Shown piece by piece: positions 32,580 to 41,468 of a stretch of DNA of 64,000 nt. Position numbers and translations under genes: made by a program. Each line of letters begins with the position of its first letter. Position 1 is the first letter of the stretch. Below the pieces are notes generated by a model. That model was not told the DNA's origin. It searched no databases and saw only the letters and a list, made by a program, of their open reading frames with translations. This DNA is from Nocardioides terrigena (lineage in GTDB: Bacteria; Actinomycetota; Actinomycetes; Propionibacteriales; Nocardioidaceae), in the NCBI RefSeq assembly GCF_003047265.1, contig NZ_PZYY01000005.1, forward strand, positions 310,001-374,000, read 5' to 3'.

Positions 32580-33830
32580 ATGAGTCAACGATCCGCACGA
32601 CGCCACACGGGCGAAGCTCTTTCCGCGACCGGCGAACGCGCCGGTTCGCCCACGCTGATGCTGGCCATGGCGACGCTGGGATTCGCCGTCAACTTCTGGG
32701 CGTGGGCGCTGATCAGCCCGCTTGGCCCGATGTTCCGCGAGACGGGCTCGCTCGGCGAGCTGAACGAGTCCGACGTGGCGCTCCTGGTCGCGGTCCCGGT
32801 GCTGGTCGGCTCCCTCGGGAGGATCGTGGTGGGAGCGCTGACCGACCGTTACGGCGGTCGCGTGATGTTCCCGCTCATCTCCGCGATCACCATCGTGCCG
32901 GTCCTGTTCATCGCCTTCGTCGCCCTCGACTCCTACGCCCTGCTGATCGTCGGCGGTTTCTTCCTCGGCATCGCCGGCACCGCGTTCGCCGTGGGAGTGC
33001 CGTTCGTCAACGCCTGGTTCCCGCCCGAGCGCCGGGGCCTGGCCATCGGCGTCTTCGGCGCCGGCATGGGCGGCACCGCGATCAGCGCCCTCACCACGGT
33101 CAAGCTCTACACCAACGTGGGCGAGACGGCGCCGTTCCTCATCACCGCGGCGGTCCTGGCGGCGTACGCCGTCGCCTCGTGGCTGGTGCTGCGCGACGCC
33201 CCGGGCCGCGTGGTGCCCACCACCTCGCTCGCGTCGCGCCTCGTCGCCAACGCCAAGCTGCCGATCACGTGGCAGGCCTGCATCCTGTACGCCGTCGCGT
33301 TCGGCGGGTACGTCGCCTTCTCCGTCTACCTCCCGGCGTACCTGAAGACCGCCCACGGGCTGACGCCGGCCGACGCCGCGAACCGGATGGCCGGCTTCGT
33401 CGTCGTCGCCGTCATCATGCGTCCCGTCGGCGGCTGGCTCTCCGACAGGTTCGGACCGATCCCGGTCCTCGCCAGCGTGTTCGGCCTCGTCACGGTCTGC
33501 GCCGCGATCTCCGCCGGGACCCCGCCGCTCGAGGGCATCGGGACCGTGGCCTTCCTCCTGATGGCCGGCGCCCTCGGCGCCGGGAGCGGCGCGACGTTCG
33601 CCCTCATCGCCCGGGCCACCGACCCCAGCCGGGTGGGCGGGGTCACCGGGCTGGTCGGCGCCGCGGGCGGGCTGGGCGGGTTCGTCCCGCCGCTCATCAT
33701 GGGCTACGTCTACGGCCAGACCGACTCCTACGCCATCGGCCTGTGGCTGCTGGCGGCCACCGCCGCACTGACGCTCCTGCTGACCCTCACCGTCGTCCGT
33801 CGTACCGCCACCGCATCGGAGACCGCATGA
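32580..33830 (+). CDS. narK: Nitrate/nitrite MFS transporter
   Basis: 416-residue major facilitator with about 12 helices. The N-terminal NFWAWALISPLGPMFRE and the helix motif GRIVVGALTDRYGGR are characteristic of NarK proteins, and helix 5 and 11 regions contain Gly-rich nitrate-signature-like stretches (GIFGAGMGGTAISALT and GLVGAAGGLGGFVPPL). It would import nitrate for NarG, whose active site faces the cytoplasm, or exchange nitrate for nitrite. The ATG at 32580 follows GAGGGGAG. Its stop overlaps the narG start by ATGA, so narK and narGHJI are one transcription unit behind the DosR-like box. Confidence 0.93.
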   Translation: MSQRSARRHTGEALSATGERAGSPTLMLAMATLGFAVNFWAWALISPLGPMFRETGSLGELNESDVALLVAVPVLVGSLGRIVVGALTDRYGGRVMFPLISAITIVPVLFIAFVALDSYALLIVGGFFLGIAGTAFAVGVPFVNAWFPPERRGLAIGVFGAGMGGTAISALTTVKLYTNVGETAPFLITAAVLAAYAVASWLVLRDAPGRVVPTTSLASRLVANAKLPITWQACILYAVAFGGYVAFSVYLPAYLKTAHGLTPADAANRMAGFVVVAVIMRPVGGWLSDRFGPIPVLASVFGLVTVCAAISAGTPPLEGIGTVAFLLMAGALGAGSGATFALIARATDPSRVGGVTGLVGAAGGLGGFVPPLIMGYVYGQTDSYAIGLWLLAATAALTLLLTLTVVRRTATASETA

Positions 33831-36800
33831 CAGCGCTCGAAGGCCCCCTCACGTCGGCGCTGATCGGGGGCCGGACGTTCTTCACCAAGGCGACCGCGTC
33901 CGAGGACGGCCGGGCGCTCTTCAAGAAGGGGGGTCGCCAGGGGGACGCGTTCTACCGCGACCGCTGGAGCCACGACAAGGTGGTCCGCTCGACGCACGGG
34001 GTCAACTGCACCGGCTCCTGCTCGTGGAAGGTCTACGTCAAGGACGGGATCATCACGTGGGAGGCGCAGCAGACCGACTACCCCTCCACGGGCCCCGACA
34101 AGCCCGAGTACGAGCCCCGCGGCTGTCCCCGCGGTGCGGCCTTCAGCTGGTACACCTACAGTCCGACCCGGGTGCGCTACCCCTACGTCCGGGGCGTGCT
34201 GCTGGAGCTCTTCCGTGCCGCGAAGCAGAAGTACGGCGACCCCGTGGTCGCGTGGGGCTCGATCGTCCAGGACGAGGAGCAGGCCCGGCTGTACAAGAAG
34301 GCGCGCGGCAAGGGCGGCCTGGTCCGCGCGTCGTGGGACGAGGTGGCCGAGATCGTCGCGGCGGCCCACGTCTACACCGTCAAGCGCTGGGGCCCGGACC
34401 GGATCGCCGGGTTCTCCCCGATCCCCGCGATGTCGCCGGTCTCCTACGCCTCCGGGTCGCGCTTCCTGGAGCTCATCGGCGCCCCGATGCTGTCCTTCTA
34501 CGACTGGTACGCCGACCTGCCCAACGCCTCGCCGCAGATGTTCGGCGACCAGACCGACGTGCCCGAGTCGGGGGACTGGTGGGACGCCGGCTACCTCATC
34601 ATGTGGGGCTCCAACGTCCCGATGACCCGCACCCCGGACGCGCACTGGATGACCGAGGCGCGCTACCGCGGCCAGAAGGTCGTCGCCGTCGCCCCCGACT
34701 ACGCGGAGAACGTGAAGTTCGCCGACGAGTGGGTCACCACCGCCCCCGGCACCGACGGGGCCCTCGCGATGGCGATGGGCCACGTGGTGCTCAAGGAGTT
34801 CTTCGTCGACCAGGACGTGCCGTTCTTCACCGACTACAACAAGCAGTACACCGACCTGCCGAACCTCATCTGCCTGGAACGGGTCGACGACGGCGGCGGC
34901 GGCACCCCGGTCTGGCGTCCCGGCAAGTACCTCGTCGCCGGCGACATCGAGCACCCCGAGGGCGGCACCGAGAACGCCATGTGGAAGCCGGCGGTCATCG
35001 ACGCCCGCACCGGCGAGGTCCGCATCCCGCAGGGCGCCATCGGCCACCGCTTCGGTGACGAGGGGCTGGGCAGGTGGAACCTCGAGCTGGGCGACATCGA
35101 CCCGGCGCTCACGATGTACGCCGACCACGAGGGCGGGACCCGCGAGTCCGTCGAGGTGGAGCTGCCCCGCTTCGACGACCCCGACGGCAAGGTCCGCCGG
35201 CACCGCCGCGGCGTACCGGTCGCGCGGGTGGGGGACCGGCTCGTGACCACGGTCCTGGACCTGATGCTCGCCCAGTACGGCGTCGCCCGCGACGGCCTCC
35301 CGGGGGAGTGGCCGACGGGCTACGACGACCCGACGGACCCCGCGACCCCCGCCTGGCAGGAGACCCACACGGGCGTCCCGGCGGCCCAGGTCGAGCGCCT
35401 GGCCCGCGAGTGGGCGCAGAACGCCATCGACACCGAGGGCCGCGGCATGATCCTGATGGGGGCCGGCGTCAACCACTGGTTCCACTCCGACCAGATCTAC
35501 CGCGCGATGCTGGTGCTCACCACGATCACCGGCTGCCAGGGCCGCAACGGCGGCGGCTGGGCGCACTACGTCGGCCAGGAGAAGATCCGCCCGATCATGG
35601 GCTTCCAGCACATGGCCTTCGCGCTGGACTGGCACCGCCCGCCGCGCCACATGAACCAGACGGCGTACTGGTACGTGAACACCAGCCAGTACCGCTATGA
35701 CACCTTCAGCGCCGACGACCTGGACGCCGGCACCGGCATCTTCGCCGGCCGGACCGTGATGGACCTGCTGGCGCAGTCGGTGCGCCTGGGCTGGAGCCCG
35801 AGCTACCCGACGTTCGACCGCAGCTCGCTGGCCCTGGCCGACGACGCGGACGCGGCGGGCATGGAGGCGCCGGCGTACGTCGCCCAGGAGCTCAAGGCGG
35901 GCACCCTGAAGTTCGCGGTGGAGGACCCCGAGGCGGAGGACAACCACCCGCGCATCCTGTCGCTGTGGCGCTCCAACCTGCTGGGCTCCTCCGCCAAGGG
36001 CAACGAGTACTTCCTGCGCCACCTGCTCGGCACCGACAGTGCGGCGACCGCGGTGGAGGCGCCGCCCGAGATGCGACCCCGGGACGTCGCGTGGCCCGAC
36101 GAGGCTGCCGAGGGTCGTCTGGACCTGCTCACCACGATCGACTTCCGGATGACGAGCAGCACGATCTTCAGCGACGTCGTCCTGCCCGCGGCCACCTGGT
36201 ACGAGAAGCACGACCTGTCGACCACCGACATGCACCCCTTCATCCACTCGTTCAACCCCGCGATCGCCCCGCCGTGGCAGACGAAGTCGGACTGGGACAC
36301 GTGGAAGGTCATCGCCGAGAAGTTCTCCGAGCTCGCGGTCACCCACCTCGGCACCCGCAAGGACGTGGTGGCCAAGCCGCTGTGGCACGACACCCCCGAG
36401 GCGATGGCGACCGAGCACGGCGTGGTCAAGGACTGGAAGCTCGGTCCCGACCACCCGGACGGCTGCGACCCGGTGCCCGGGAAGACGATGCCCGTCATCG
36501 CGGTCGTCGAGCGCGACTACACCCAGGTCTTCGAGAAGATGACGTCCATCGGCCCGCTGCTCGAGAAGGTCGGCATGCTGACCAAGGGCGTCGCGTACGA
36601 CGTGAAGCGCGAGGTGGACATCCTCCGCACCCGCAACGGCGTCGTCCACGGGGGCGCCGGGGACGGCCAGCCGAAGGTCGAGACCGACGTGCAGATGGCC
36701 GACGCGATGCTGCACCTGGCCGGGGTGTCCAACGGCCACCTGGCGACCCAGGGGTTCCGGTTCCTGGAGAAGCGCACCGGCACCGAGCTGGCCGACCTCG

Positions 36801-37546
36801 CCGCCGAGCACGAGGGCAAGCAGATCACCTTCGCCGACACCCAGGTCGCGCCCGTCCCGGTGATCACGTCACCGGAGTGGTCGGGCTCCGAGTCGGGCGG
36901 TCGTCGCTACGCGCCGTTCACCATCAACATCGAGCGGCACAAGCCGTTCCACACCCTCACCGGCCGCCAGCAGTTCTACGTCGACCACGACTGGTTCCTC
37001 GGGATGGGCGAGATGCTGCCGGTGTATCGGCCACCCCTCAACATGACCGCGTTGTTCGGGGAGACGCCGATCGGTGAGCAGAACGAGCTCGGCGTGTCCG
37101 TGCGCTACCTGACGCCGCACAACAAGTGGTCGATCCACAGCGAGTACCAGGACAACCTCTTCATGCTGTCCCTCTCGCGCGGCGGCCAGTCGGTGTGGAT
37201 GTCCGACCGGGACGCGGCCAAGGTCGGGATCAAGGACAACGACTGGATCGAGATGGTCAACCGCAACGGCGTGGTCGCCGCCCGGGCGATCGTCAGCCAC
37301 CGGATGCCGGAGGGCACCGTCTACATGCACCACGCCCAGGACCGGCTCATCGACGTGCCGCTCACCGAGCGGGACGGCAAGCGCGGCGGGATCCACAACA
37401 GCCTCACGAGGATCCTGATGAAGCCCAACCACATCGTGGGGGGCTACGCCCAGCTGTCCTACTTCTTCAACTACATCGGCCCGATCGGCAACAACCGCGA
37501 CGAGGTCACCATGATCCGCAAGCGGACCGCGAAGGTGGAGTACTGA
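33827..37546 (+). CDS. narG: Respiratory nitrate reductase alpha subunit
   Basis: 1239-residue molybdo-bis-MGD catalytic subunit that reduces nitrate to nitrite. The FS0 cluster motif is intact with His57, Cys61, Cys65 and Cys100 (HxxxCxxxC, 34 residues, C), the His ligand being the NarG hallmark. The Mo-ligand Asp lies in WYADLPNASP. Length equals that of E. coli NarG (1246). There is no Tat signal of NapA type, in keeping with a cytoplasmic membrane-bound NarGHI complex. The ATG at 33827 overlaps the narK stop, and narH starts 1 base after the stop. The guanylylation enzymes for bis-MGD are not in the window; a MocA-like gene lies 5 kb downstream. Confidence 0.98.
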   Translation: MTALEGPLTSALIGGRTFFTKATASEDGRALFKKGGRQGDAFYRDRWSHDKVVRSTHGVNCTGSCSWKVYVKDGIITWEAQQTDYPSTGPDKPEYEPRGCPRGAAFSWYTYSPTRVRYPYVRGVLLELFRAAKQKYGDPVVAWGSIVQDEEQARLYKKARGKGGLVRASWDEVAEIVAAAHVYTVKRWGPDRIAGFSPIPAMSPVSYASGSRFLELIGAPMLSFYDWYADLPNASPQMFGDQTDVPESGDWWDAGYLIMWGSNVPMTRTPDAHWMTEARYRGQKVVAVAPDYAENVKFADEWVTTAPGTDGALAMAMGHVVLKEFFVDQDVPFFTDYNKQYTDLPNLICLERVDDGGGGTPVWRPGKYLVAGDIEHPEGGTENAMWKPAVIDARTGEVRIPQGAIGHRFGDEGLGRWNLELGDIDPALTMYADHEGGTRESVEVELPRFDDPDGKVRRHRRGVPVARVGDRLVTTVLDLMLAQYGVARDGLPGEWPTGYDDPTDPATPAWQETHTGVPAAQVERLAREWAQNAIDTEGRGMILMGAGVNHWFHSDQIYRAMLVLTTITGCQGRNGGGWAHYVGQEKIRPIMGFQHMAFALDWHRPPRHMNQTAYWYVNTSQYRYDTFSADDLDAGTGIFAGRTVMDLLAQSVRLGWSPSYPTFDRSSLALADDADAAGMEAPAYVAQELKAGTLKFAVEDPEAEDNHPRILSLWRSNLLGSSAKGNEYFLRHLLGTDSAATAVEAPPEMRPRDVAWPDEAAEGRLDLLTTIDFRMTSSTIFSDVVLPAATWYEKHDLSTTDMHPFIHSFNPAIAPPWQTKSDWDTWKVIAEKFSELAVTHLGTRKDVVAKPLWHDTPEAMATEHGVVKDWKLGPDHPDGCDPVPGKTMPVIAVVERDYTQVFEKMTSIGPLLEKVGMLTKGVAYDVKREVDILRTRNGVVHGGAGDGQPKVETDVQMADAMLHLAGVSNGHLATQGFRFLEKRTGTELADLAAEHEGKQITFADTQVAPVPVITSPEWSGSESGGRRYAPFTINIERHKPFHTLTGRQQFYVDHDWFLGMGEMLPVYRPPLNMTALFGETPIGEQNELGVSVRYLTPHNKWSIHSEYQDNLFMLSLSRGGQSVWMSDRDAAKVGIKDNDWIEMVNRNGVVAARAIVSHRMPEGTVYMHHAQDRLIDVPLTERDGKRGGIHNSLTRILMKPNHIVGGYAQLSYFFNYIGPIGNNRDEVTMIRKRTAKVEY

Positions 37547-37547
37547 C

Positions 37548-39194
37548 ATGCGTGTGATGGCGCAGATGGCCATGGTCATGAACCTCGACAAGTGCATCGG
37601 GTGCCACACCTGCTCGGTCACCTGCAAGCAGGCGTGGACCAACCGCTCCGGCACCGAGTACGTCTGGTTCAACAACGTCGAGACCCGCCCCGGCCTCGGC
37701 TACCCGCGGACCTACGAGGACCAGGAGGAGTGGCAGGGCGGCTGGGTGCGCAAGCCCAACGGCCGGATCGCGCTCCGATCCGGCGGCCGGCTCAAGAAGC
37801 TCCTCACGATCTTCTCCAACCCCAAGCTCCCGTCCATCCAGGACTACTACGAGCCGTGGACCTACGACTACGAGACGCTGCTCAACTCACCGCAGACCGA
37901 CACGTTCCCCGTCGCCCGGCCCAAGAGCCTGCTCACGGGCAAGGACATGAACGTCGAGTGGTCGGCCAACTGGGACGACGACCTCGGCGGCTCGCAGGAG
38001 CACGCCGTGCGCGACGTGATGCTCCGGGGCATCGAGGACAAGGTCAAGATGGAGTTCGAGCAGACCTTCATGTTCTACCTGCCCCGGATCTGCGAGCACT
38101 GCCTCAACCCGTCCTGCGCGGCCTCCTGCCCCTCCGGCGCCATCTACAAGCGCGAGGAGGACGGCATCGTCCTCGTCGACCAGGACCGCTGCCGCGGCTG
38201 GCGCATGTGCGTGTCCGGCTGCCCGTACAAGAAGATCTACTTCAACCACAAGACCGGCAAGGCCGAGAAGTGCACGTTCTGCTACCCGCGCATCGAGGTC
38301 GGCATCCCGACCGTGTGCGCGGAGACGTGCGTGGGCCGGCTGCGCTACATCGGCCTCGTCCTCTACGACGCCGACAAGGTGCTCGAGGCCGCGTCGATCG
38401 AGGACGAGCACGCCCTGTACGACGCCCAGCGCGGCTGCTTCCTCGATCCCGAGGACCCCGACGTACGACGTGCGGCCGAGGTGGCCGGCATCCCCGCCGA
38501 CTGGATCGAGGCCGCCCGGAAGTCGCCGGTGTGGGCGCTGATCAACAAGTTCGAGGTCGCTCTGCCGCTGCACCCGGAGTACCGCACGATGCCGATGGTC
38601 TGGTACATCCCGCCGCTCTCGCCGGTGGTCGACGTCGTCCGGGACACGGGCGAGGACGCGGAGGAGCGCGGCAACCTGTTCGCCGCCATCGACACGCTGC
38701 GCATCCCCGTCGAGTACCTCGCCAACCTGTTCACCGCCGGTGACCCCGAGCCCGTGACCCGGGTGCTCAAGAAGCTCGCGGCGATGCGTTCCTACATGCG
38801 CGACATCAACCTCGGACGCGACCCGGACGACTCCATCCCCGCGTCCGTGGGCATGTCGGGGGAGACGATGTACGAGATGTTCCGGCTGCTCGCCATCGCC
38901 AAGTACGACGAGCGCTACGTCATCCCGTCGGCGCACGCGGAGCAGGCGCACGCCCTCGAGGAGCTGGCCACCGACTGCCCCGTCTCGGACCAGGGCGGCG
39001 GCCAGCAGGACCTGTTCGGCGAGGGGTCGGGCTACCCGACGCCGGTCGCGGTGGAGAACTTCCGGATGCTCCAGGACCGGCAGACGTCCGACACGCTCGC
39101 CTCGCCGGGCGACAAGGCGTCGCGGGTCAACCTGCTCAACTGGGACGGCAAGGGTGCCCCCGACGGCCTCTTCCCGGCGCGGAAGGACGACTGA
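37548..39194 (+). CDS. narH: Respiratory nitrate reductase beta subunit
   Basis: 548-residue iron-sulfur subunit that carries electrons from NarI to NarG. It has the first cluster motif DKCIGCHTCSVTCKQ (Cys16, 19, 22, 26), then CEHCLNPSCAASCPSGAIYK, and CRGWRMCVSGCPYKK, in which Trp replaces one Cys so that this site binds a 3Fe-4S cluster, as known for NarH, and CTFCYPRIEVGIPTVCAETCVG. The C-terminal 300 residues contact NarG and NarI. The ATG at 37548 is 1 base after the narG stop; its TGA overlaps the narJ ATG by 1 base. The start could also be the Met at residue 4. Confidence 0.97.
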   Translation: MRVMAQMAMVMNLDKCIGCHTCSVTCKQAWTNRSGTEYVWFNNVETRPGLGYPRTYEDQEEWQGGWVRKPNGRIALRSGGRLKKLLTIFSNPKLPSIQDYYEPWTYDYETLLNSPQTDTFPVARPKSLLTGKDMNVEWSANWDDDLGGSQEHAVRDVMLRGIEDKVKMEFEQTFMFYLPRICEHCLNPSCAASCPSGAIYKREEDGIVLVDQDRCRGWRMCVSGCPYKKIYFNHKTGKAEKCTFCYPRIEVGIPTVCAETCVGRLRYIGLVLYDADKVLEAASIEDEHALYDAQRGCFLDPEDPDVRRAAEVAGIPADWIEAARKSPVWALINKFEVALPLHPEYRTMPMVWYIPPLSPVVDVVRDTGEDAEERGNLFAAIDTLRIPVEYLANLFTAGDPEPVTRVLKKLAAMRSYMRDINLGRDPDDSIPASVGMSGETMYEMFRLLAIAKYDERYVIPSAHAEQAHALEELATDCPVSDQGGGQQDLFGEGSGYPTPVAVENFRMLQDRQTSDTLASPGDKASRVNLLNWDGKGAPDGLFPARKDD

Positions 39195-39874
39195 TGTTCC
39201 CCTTCACCCGCACGCATGCCAGGCCCGACACCGCACGCCCGGTCTGGGCAGCCCTGTCGGTGCTGCTCGACTACCCGACGCCCGCGCTCGTGGCATCGCT
39301 GGACGCCGTCGAGGCGCTGGTGCCCGGCCACGCACGCCTCGCGCCCCTCATCGCCCACCTGCGCGACACCGAGATCGGCCAGCTGCAGGAGGAGTACGTC
39401 GCCACCTTCGACCACACCCGCAAGTGCGCGCTCTACCTCACCTACTTCTCGTACGGCGACACCCGCCGTCGCGGGATGGCGCTGGTGCACTTCAAGGAGG
39501 CCTACCGCGCGGCGGGGGTCGAGTGGGACGAGTCGACCGGCGAGCTGCCCGACCACCTGTGCGCGGTGCTGCAGTTCGGCGCGACCGTGGACGCCGACGC
39601 GGCGTGGCGGCTGCTCCTGGACCACCGGGCGGCAGTGGAGATGCTGCGGCTCGCGCTGACCGGCTGGCGCAACGACGACGGCACGACGGGGTCCCCGTGG
39701 GCCGGGGCGCTGGTCGCCCTGTGCGACACCCTGCCGACCCTCCAGGGGGACGAGGCCGACGCCGTACGACGCCTCGTCGAGCAGGGGCCGCCGGCCGAGG
39801 AAGTCGGCCTGGAGGGCTACGGCTCCACGCCGATCATCGCGCCCGCCACCATCCCCGTGGGAGCACCGAGATGA
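39194..39874 (+). CDS. narJ: Nitrate reductase molybdenum cofactor assembly chaperone
   Basis: 226-residue chaperone that binds apo-NarG, allows insertion of the molybdenum cofactor and holds the complex back from the membrane until ready. The family pattern is seen in LSVLLDYPTP near the N-terminus, LQEEYVATFDHTRKCALYLTYFSYGDTRRRGMAL in the middle (short quotes of a longer block) and PDHLCAVLQFGA. It is all-helical. The ATG at 39194 shares one base with the narH stop, and its stop overlaps narI by ATGA. Gene order G-H-J-I is canonical. Confidence 0.95.
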   Translation: MFPFTRTHARPDTARPVWAALSVLLDYPTPALVASLDAVEALVPGHARLAPLIAHLRDTEIGQLQEEYVATFDHTRKCALYLTYFSYGDTRRRGMALVHFKEAYRAAGVEWDESTGELPDHLCAVLQFGATVDADAAWRLLLDHRAAVEMLRLALTGWRNDDGTTGSPWAGALVALCDTLPTLQGDEADAVRRLVEQGPPAEEVGLEGYGSTPIIAPATIPVGAPR

Positions 39875-40605
39875 ACGTCTTCCTGTGGGTCATCGTCCCC
39901 TACCTGTGCCTGGCGACCTTCGTGGTCGGTCACGTCTGGCGCTACCGCTACGACAAGTTCGGGTGGACCACCCGGTCCTCCCAGCTCTACGAGGACCGGC
40001 TGCTGCGGCTCGGCTCGCCGCTGTTCCACTTCGGCATGCTCGGCGTCGTCGGCGGCCACGTGATCGGGCTGCTGGTGCCGCGGTCGTGGACCGCGGCGAT
40101 CGGCATCGACGACCACCTCTACCACTACGTCGCGGTGGGCGGCGGGCTCGTTGCGGGGGTGGCCGCGCTCGTCGGGATGACGATCCTGATCTACCGGCGA
40201 CGCACCGTCGGCCCCGTGTTCTCGGCCACCACCGTGATGGACAAGGTCATGTACGCCTTCCTCGGCGCGGCCATCGTGCTGGGCATGTGGAACACGATCG
40301 CGGGCTCGATCTTCAGCCTGGGCGGGGAGTACAACTACCGCGAGGGTGTCTCGGTCTGGTACCGCTCGTTCCTCGCCTTCCAGCCCGACGCCGAGCTGAT
40401 GGCCGACGCGCCGATCGGGTTCCAGCTGCACGCCCTGGTCGCGTTCGGGCTCTTCGCGCTCTGGCCGTTCACCCGGTTGGTGCACGTGTTCAGTGCCCCG
40501 ATCGGCTACCTGACCCGGCCCTACATCGTCTACCGGTCCCGTGACTCCCGGCCGGGCCAGCCCGGCAGCACGCCGTCGCGGCGCGGGTGGGACCGGGTGG
40601 GCTGA
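39871..40605 (+). CDS. narI: Respiratory nitrate reductase gamma subunit (cytochrome b)
   Basis: 244-residue membrane subunit with five predicted helices. It oxidises menaquinol at the outer face and passes electrons through two b hemes to NarH. Candidate heme His residues sit in SPLFHFGMLGVVGGHVIG in helix 2, and in FQLHALVAF and TRLVHVFSAP in the last helices, the usual four-ligand layout. The N-terminus WVIVPYLCLATFVVGHVWRYRYDKFGWTTRSS is typical of NarI. It overlaps narJ by ATGA. The C-terminal tail is short and basic. The next gene, a small hemerythrin, begins 1 base later with a GTG. Confidence 0.96.
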   Translation: MNVFLWVIVPYLCLATFVVGHVWRYRYDKFGWTTRSSQLYEDRLLRLGSPLFHFGMLGVVGGHVIGLLVPRSWTAAIGIDDHLYHYVAVGGGLVAGVAALVGMTILIYRRRTVGPVFSATTVMDKVMYAFLGAAIVLGMWNTIAGSIFSLGGEYNYREGVSVWYRSFLAFQPDAELMADAPIGFQLHALVAFGLFALWPFTRLVHVFSAPIGYLTRPYIVYRSRDSRPGQPGSTPSRRGWDRVG

Positions 40606-40606
40606 C

Positions 40607-41095
40607 GTGTGTGAGTACTGCGGCTGCCGCGGCGTCCCCCCGATCGCCGAGCTCATGGAGGAGCACGACGTCATCCTCGTGGACGCCCACGAGGTGCGCA
40701 CGGCCCTGCGCACCGGCGACCGCGCCGAGGTCGTCGAGCGGCTGCGGCACCTGGCCTCGCACCTCGACCCGCACGTCCGCCGGGAGGAGCAGGGCATCTT
40801 CACGGCGCTGCGTGACCAGGGCGACTGGGCCGACGAGGTGGCCCAGCTCGAGGGCGAGCACCGGGGCCTCGACTCCGCCATCGCCGGCCTCGACGTCCTC
40901 GACCCCGACTTCGACCGCGACGTCCTCACCCTGCTGCTGGAGCTCGAGCGTCACGTCGAGCGGGAGAACCTCGGCATCTTCCCGGTCTCGGTGGTCACCC
41001 TCGGTGCCGCCGGCTGGGAGCTCGTCGAGCGCGCACGTGACGACATCCCGACCTTTCTGCCCGACGTACCCCGATCGGCCCTTCCGGGCCGGTGA
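40607..41095 (+). CDS. Small hemerythrin-domain protein with N-terminal CEYCGC motif
   Basis: 162-residue protein starting V(M)-CEYCGCRG at a GTG 1 base after the narI stop. The body is a hemerythrin-like bundle: MEEHDVILVDAHEV, HLASHLDPHVRREEQGIFTAL, LEGEHRGLDSAI and LERHVERENLGIFPV supply His and Glu candidates for a di-iron centre. Such proteins often sit at the end of nar operons in actinobacteria and may sense or bind NO or oxygen, or help iron-sulfur repair; their function is not settled. The short Cys motif at the extreme N-terminus is shared by this subgroup. It is a second hemerythrin in the same island, after that at 31657. Confidence 0.83.
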   Translation: MCEYCGCRGVPPIAELMEEHDVILVDAHEVRTALRTGDRAEVVERLRHLASHLDPHVRREEQGIFTALRDQGDWADEVAQLEGEHRGLDSAIAGLDVLDPDFDRDVLTLLLELERHVERENLGIFPVSVVTLGAAGWELVERARDDIPTFLPDVPRSALPGR

Positions 41096-41118
41096 CACCC
41101 CACGACGAGGAGACACCC

Positions 41119-41451
41119 ATGGAATCCACCTCCCTGACCCACCTGGCCGAGGAGCAGCTCGCCAAGGCCCGCGACGCCAGCAGCGGACGCGCCGCCGTGA
41201 CCGTCTACGGCGGCCACGAGCACGACATGCGCCAGACCCTCATCGTGCTCGTCGGTGGGCGCTCGCTCGGCGAGCACGACGCCCCGGGCGAGGCCAGCCT
41301 GCAGGTCCTGGCCGGCACGGTCCGCCTCACCGCGGGCGACGAGATGTGGGAGGGCACCGCCGGCGACTACCTGGTCATCCCGCAGCACCGGCACGACCTG
41401 CATGCCGACACCGACGCCGCGGTCCTGCTGACGGTGGCGACGCGGGCCTGA
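41119..41451 (+). CDS. Cupin domain protein
   Basis: 110-residue single-domain cupin. The first cupin motif is degenerate (SLGEHDAPGEASLQVLAGTVRLTAGDE) and the second reads GDYLVIPQHRHDLHADTDAAVLL, with histidines that could bind a metal. The N-terminal part VYGGHEHDMRQTLIVLVGG also holds two His. The ATG at 41119 follows GAGGAG. It lies 23 bases after the hemerythrin gene and is probably the last gene of the narK operon. The role is unknown; similar small cupins near nitrate genes have been proposed as sensors or LuxR-linked accessory proteins, which I cannot support here. It converges with the gene ending at 41469. Confidence 0.78.
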   Translation: MESTSLTHLAEEQLAKARDASSGRAAVTVYGGHEHDMRQTLIVLVGGRSLGEHDAPGEASLQVLAGTVRLTAGDEMWEGTAGDYLVIPQHRHDLHADTDAAVLLTVATRA

Positions 41452-41468
41452 CGGGCCGCGCCGGCGAC

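Noticed and set aside
33728-36811. A 1027-codon open frame antisense to narG
   Set aside because: Long antisense frames are expected opposite GC-rich genes. The translation is low-complexity (many Val, Arg, Gly, His) with no domain, and narG is unambiguous.
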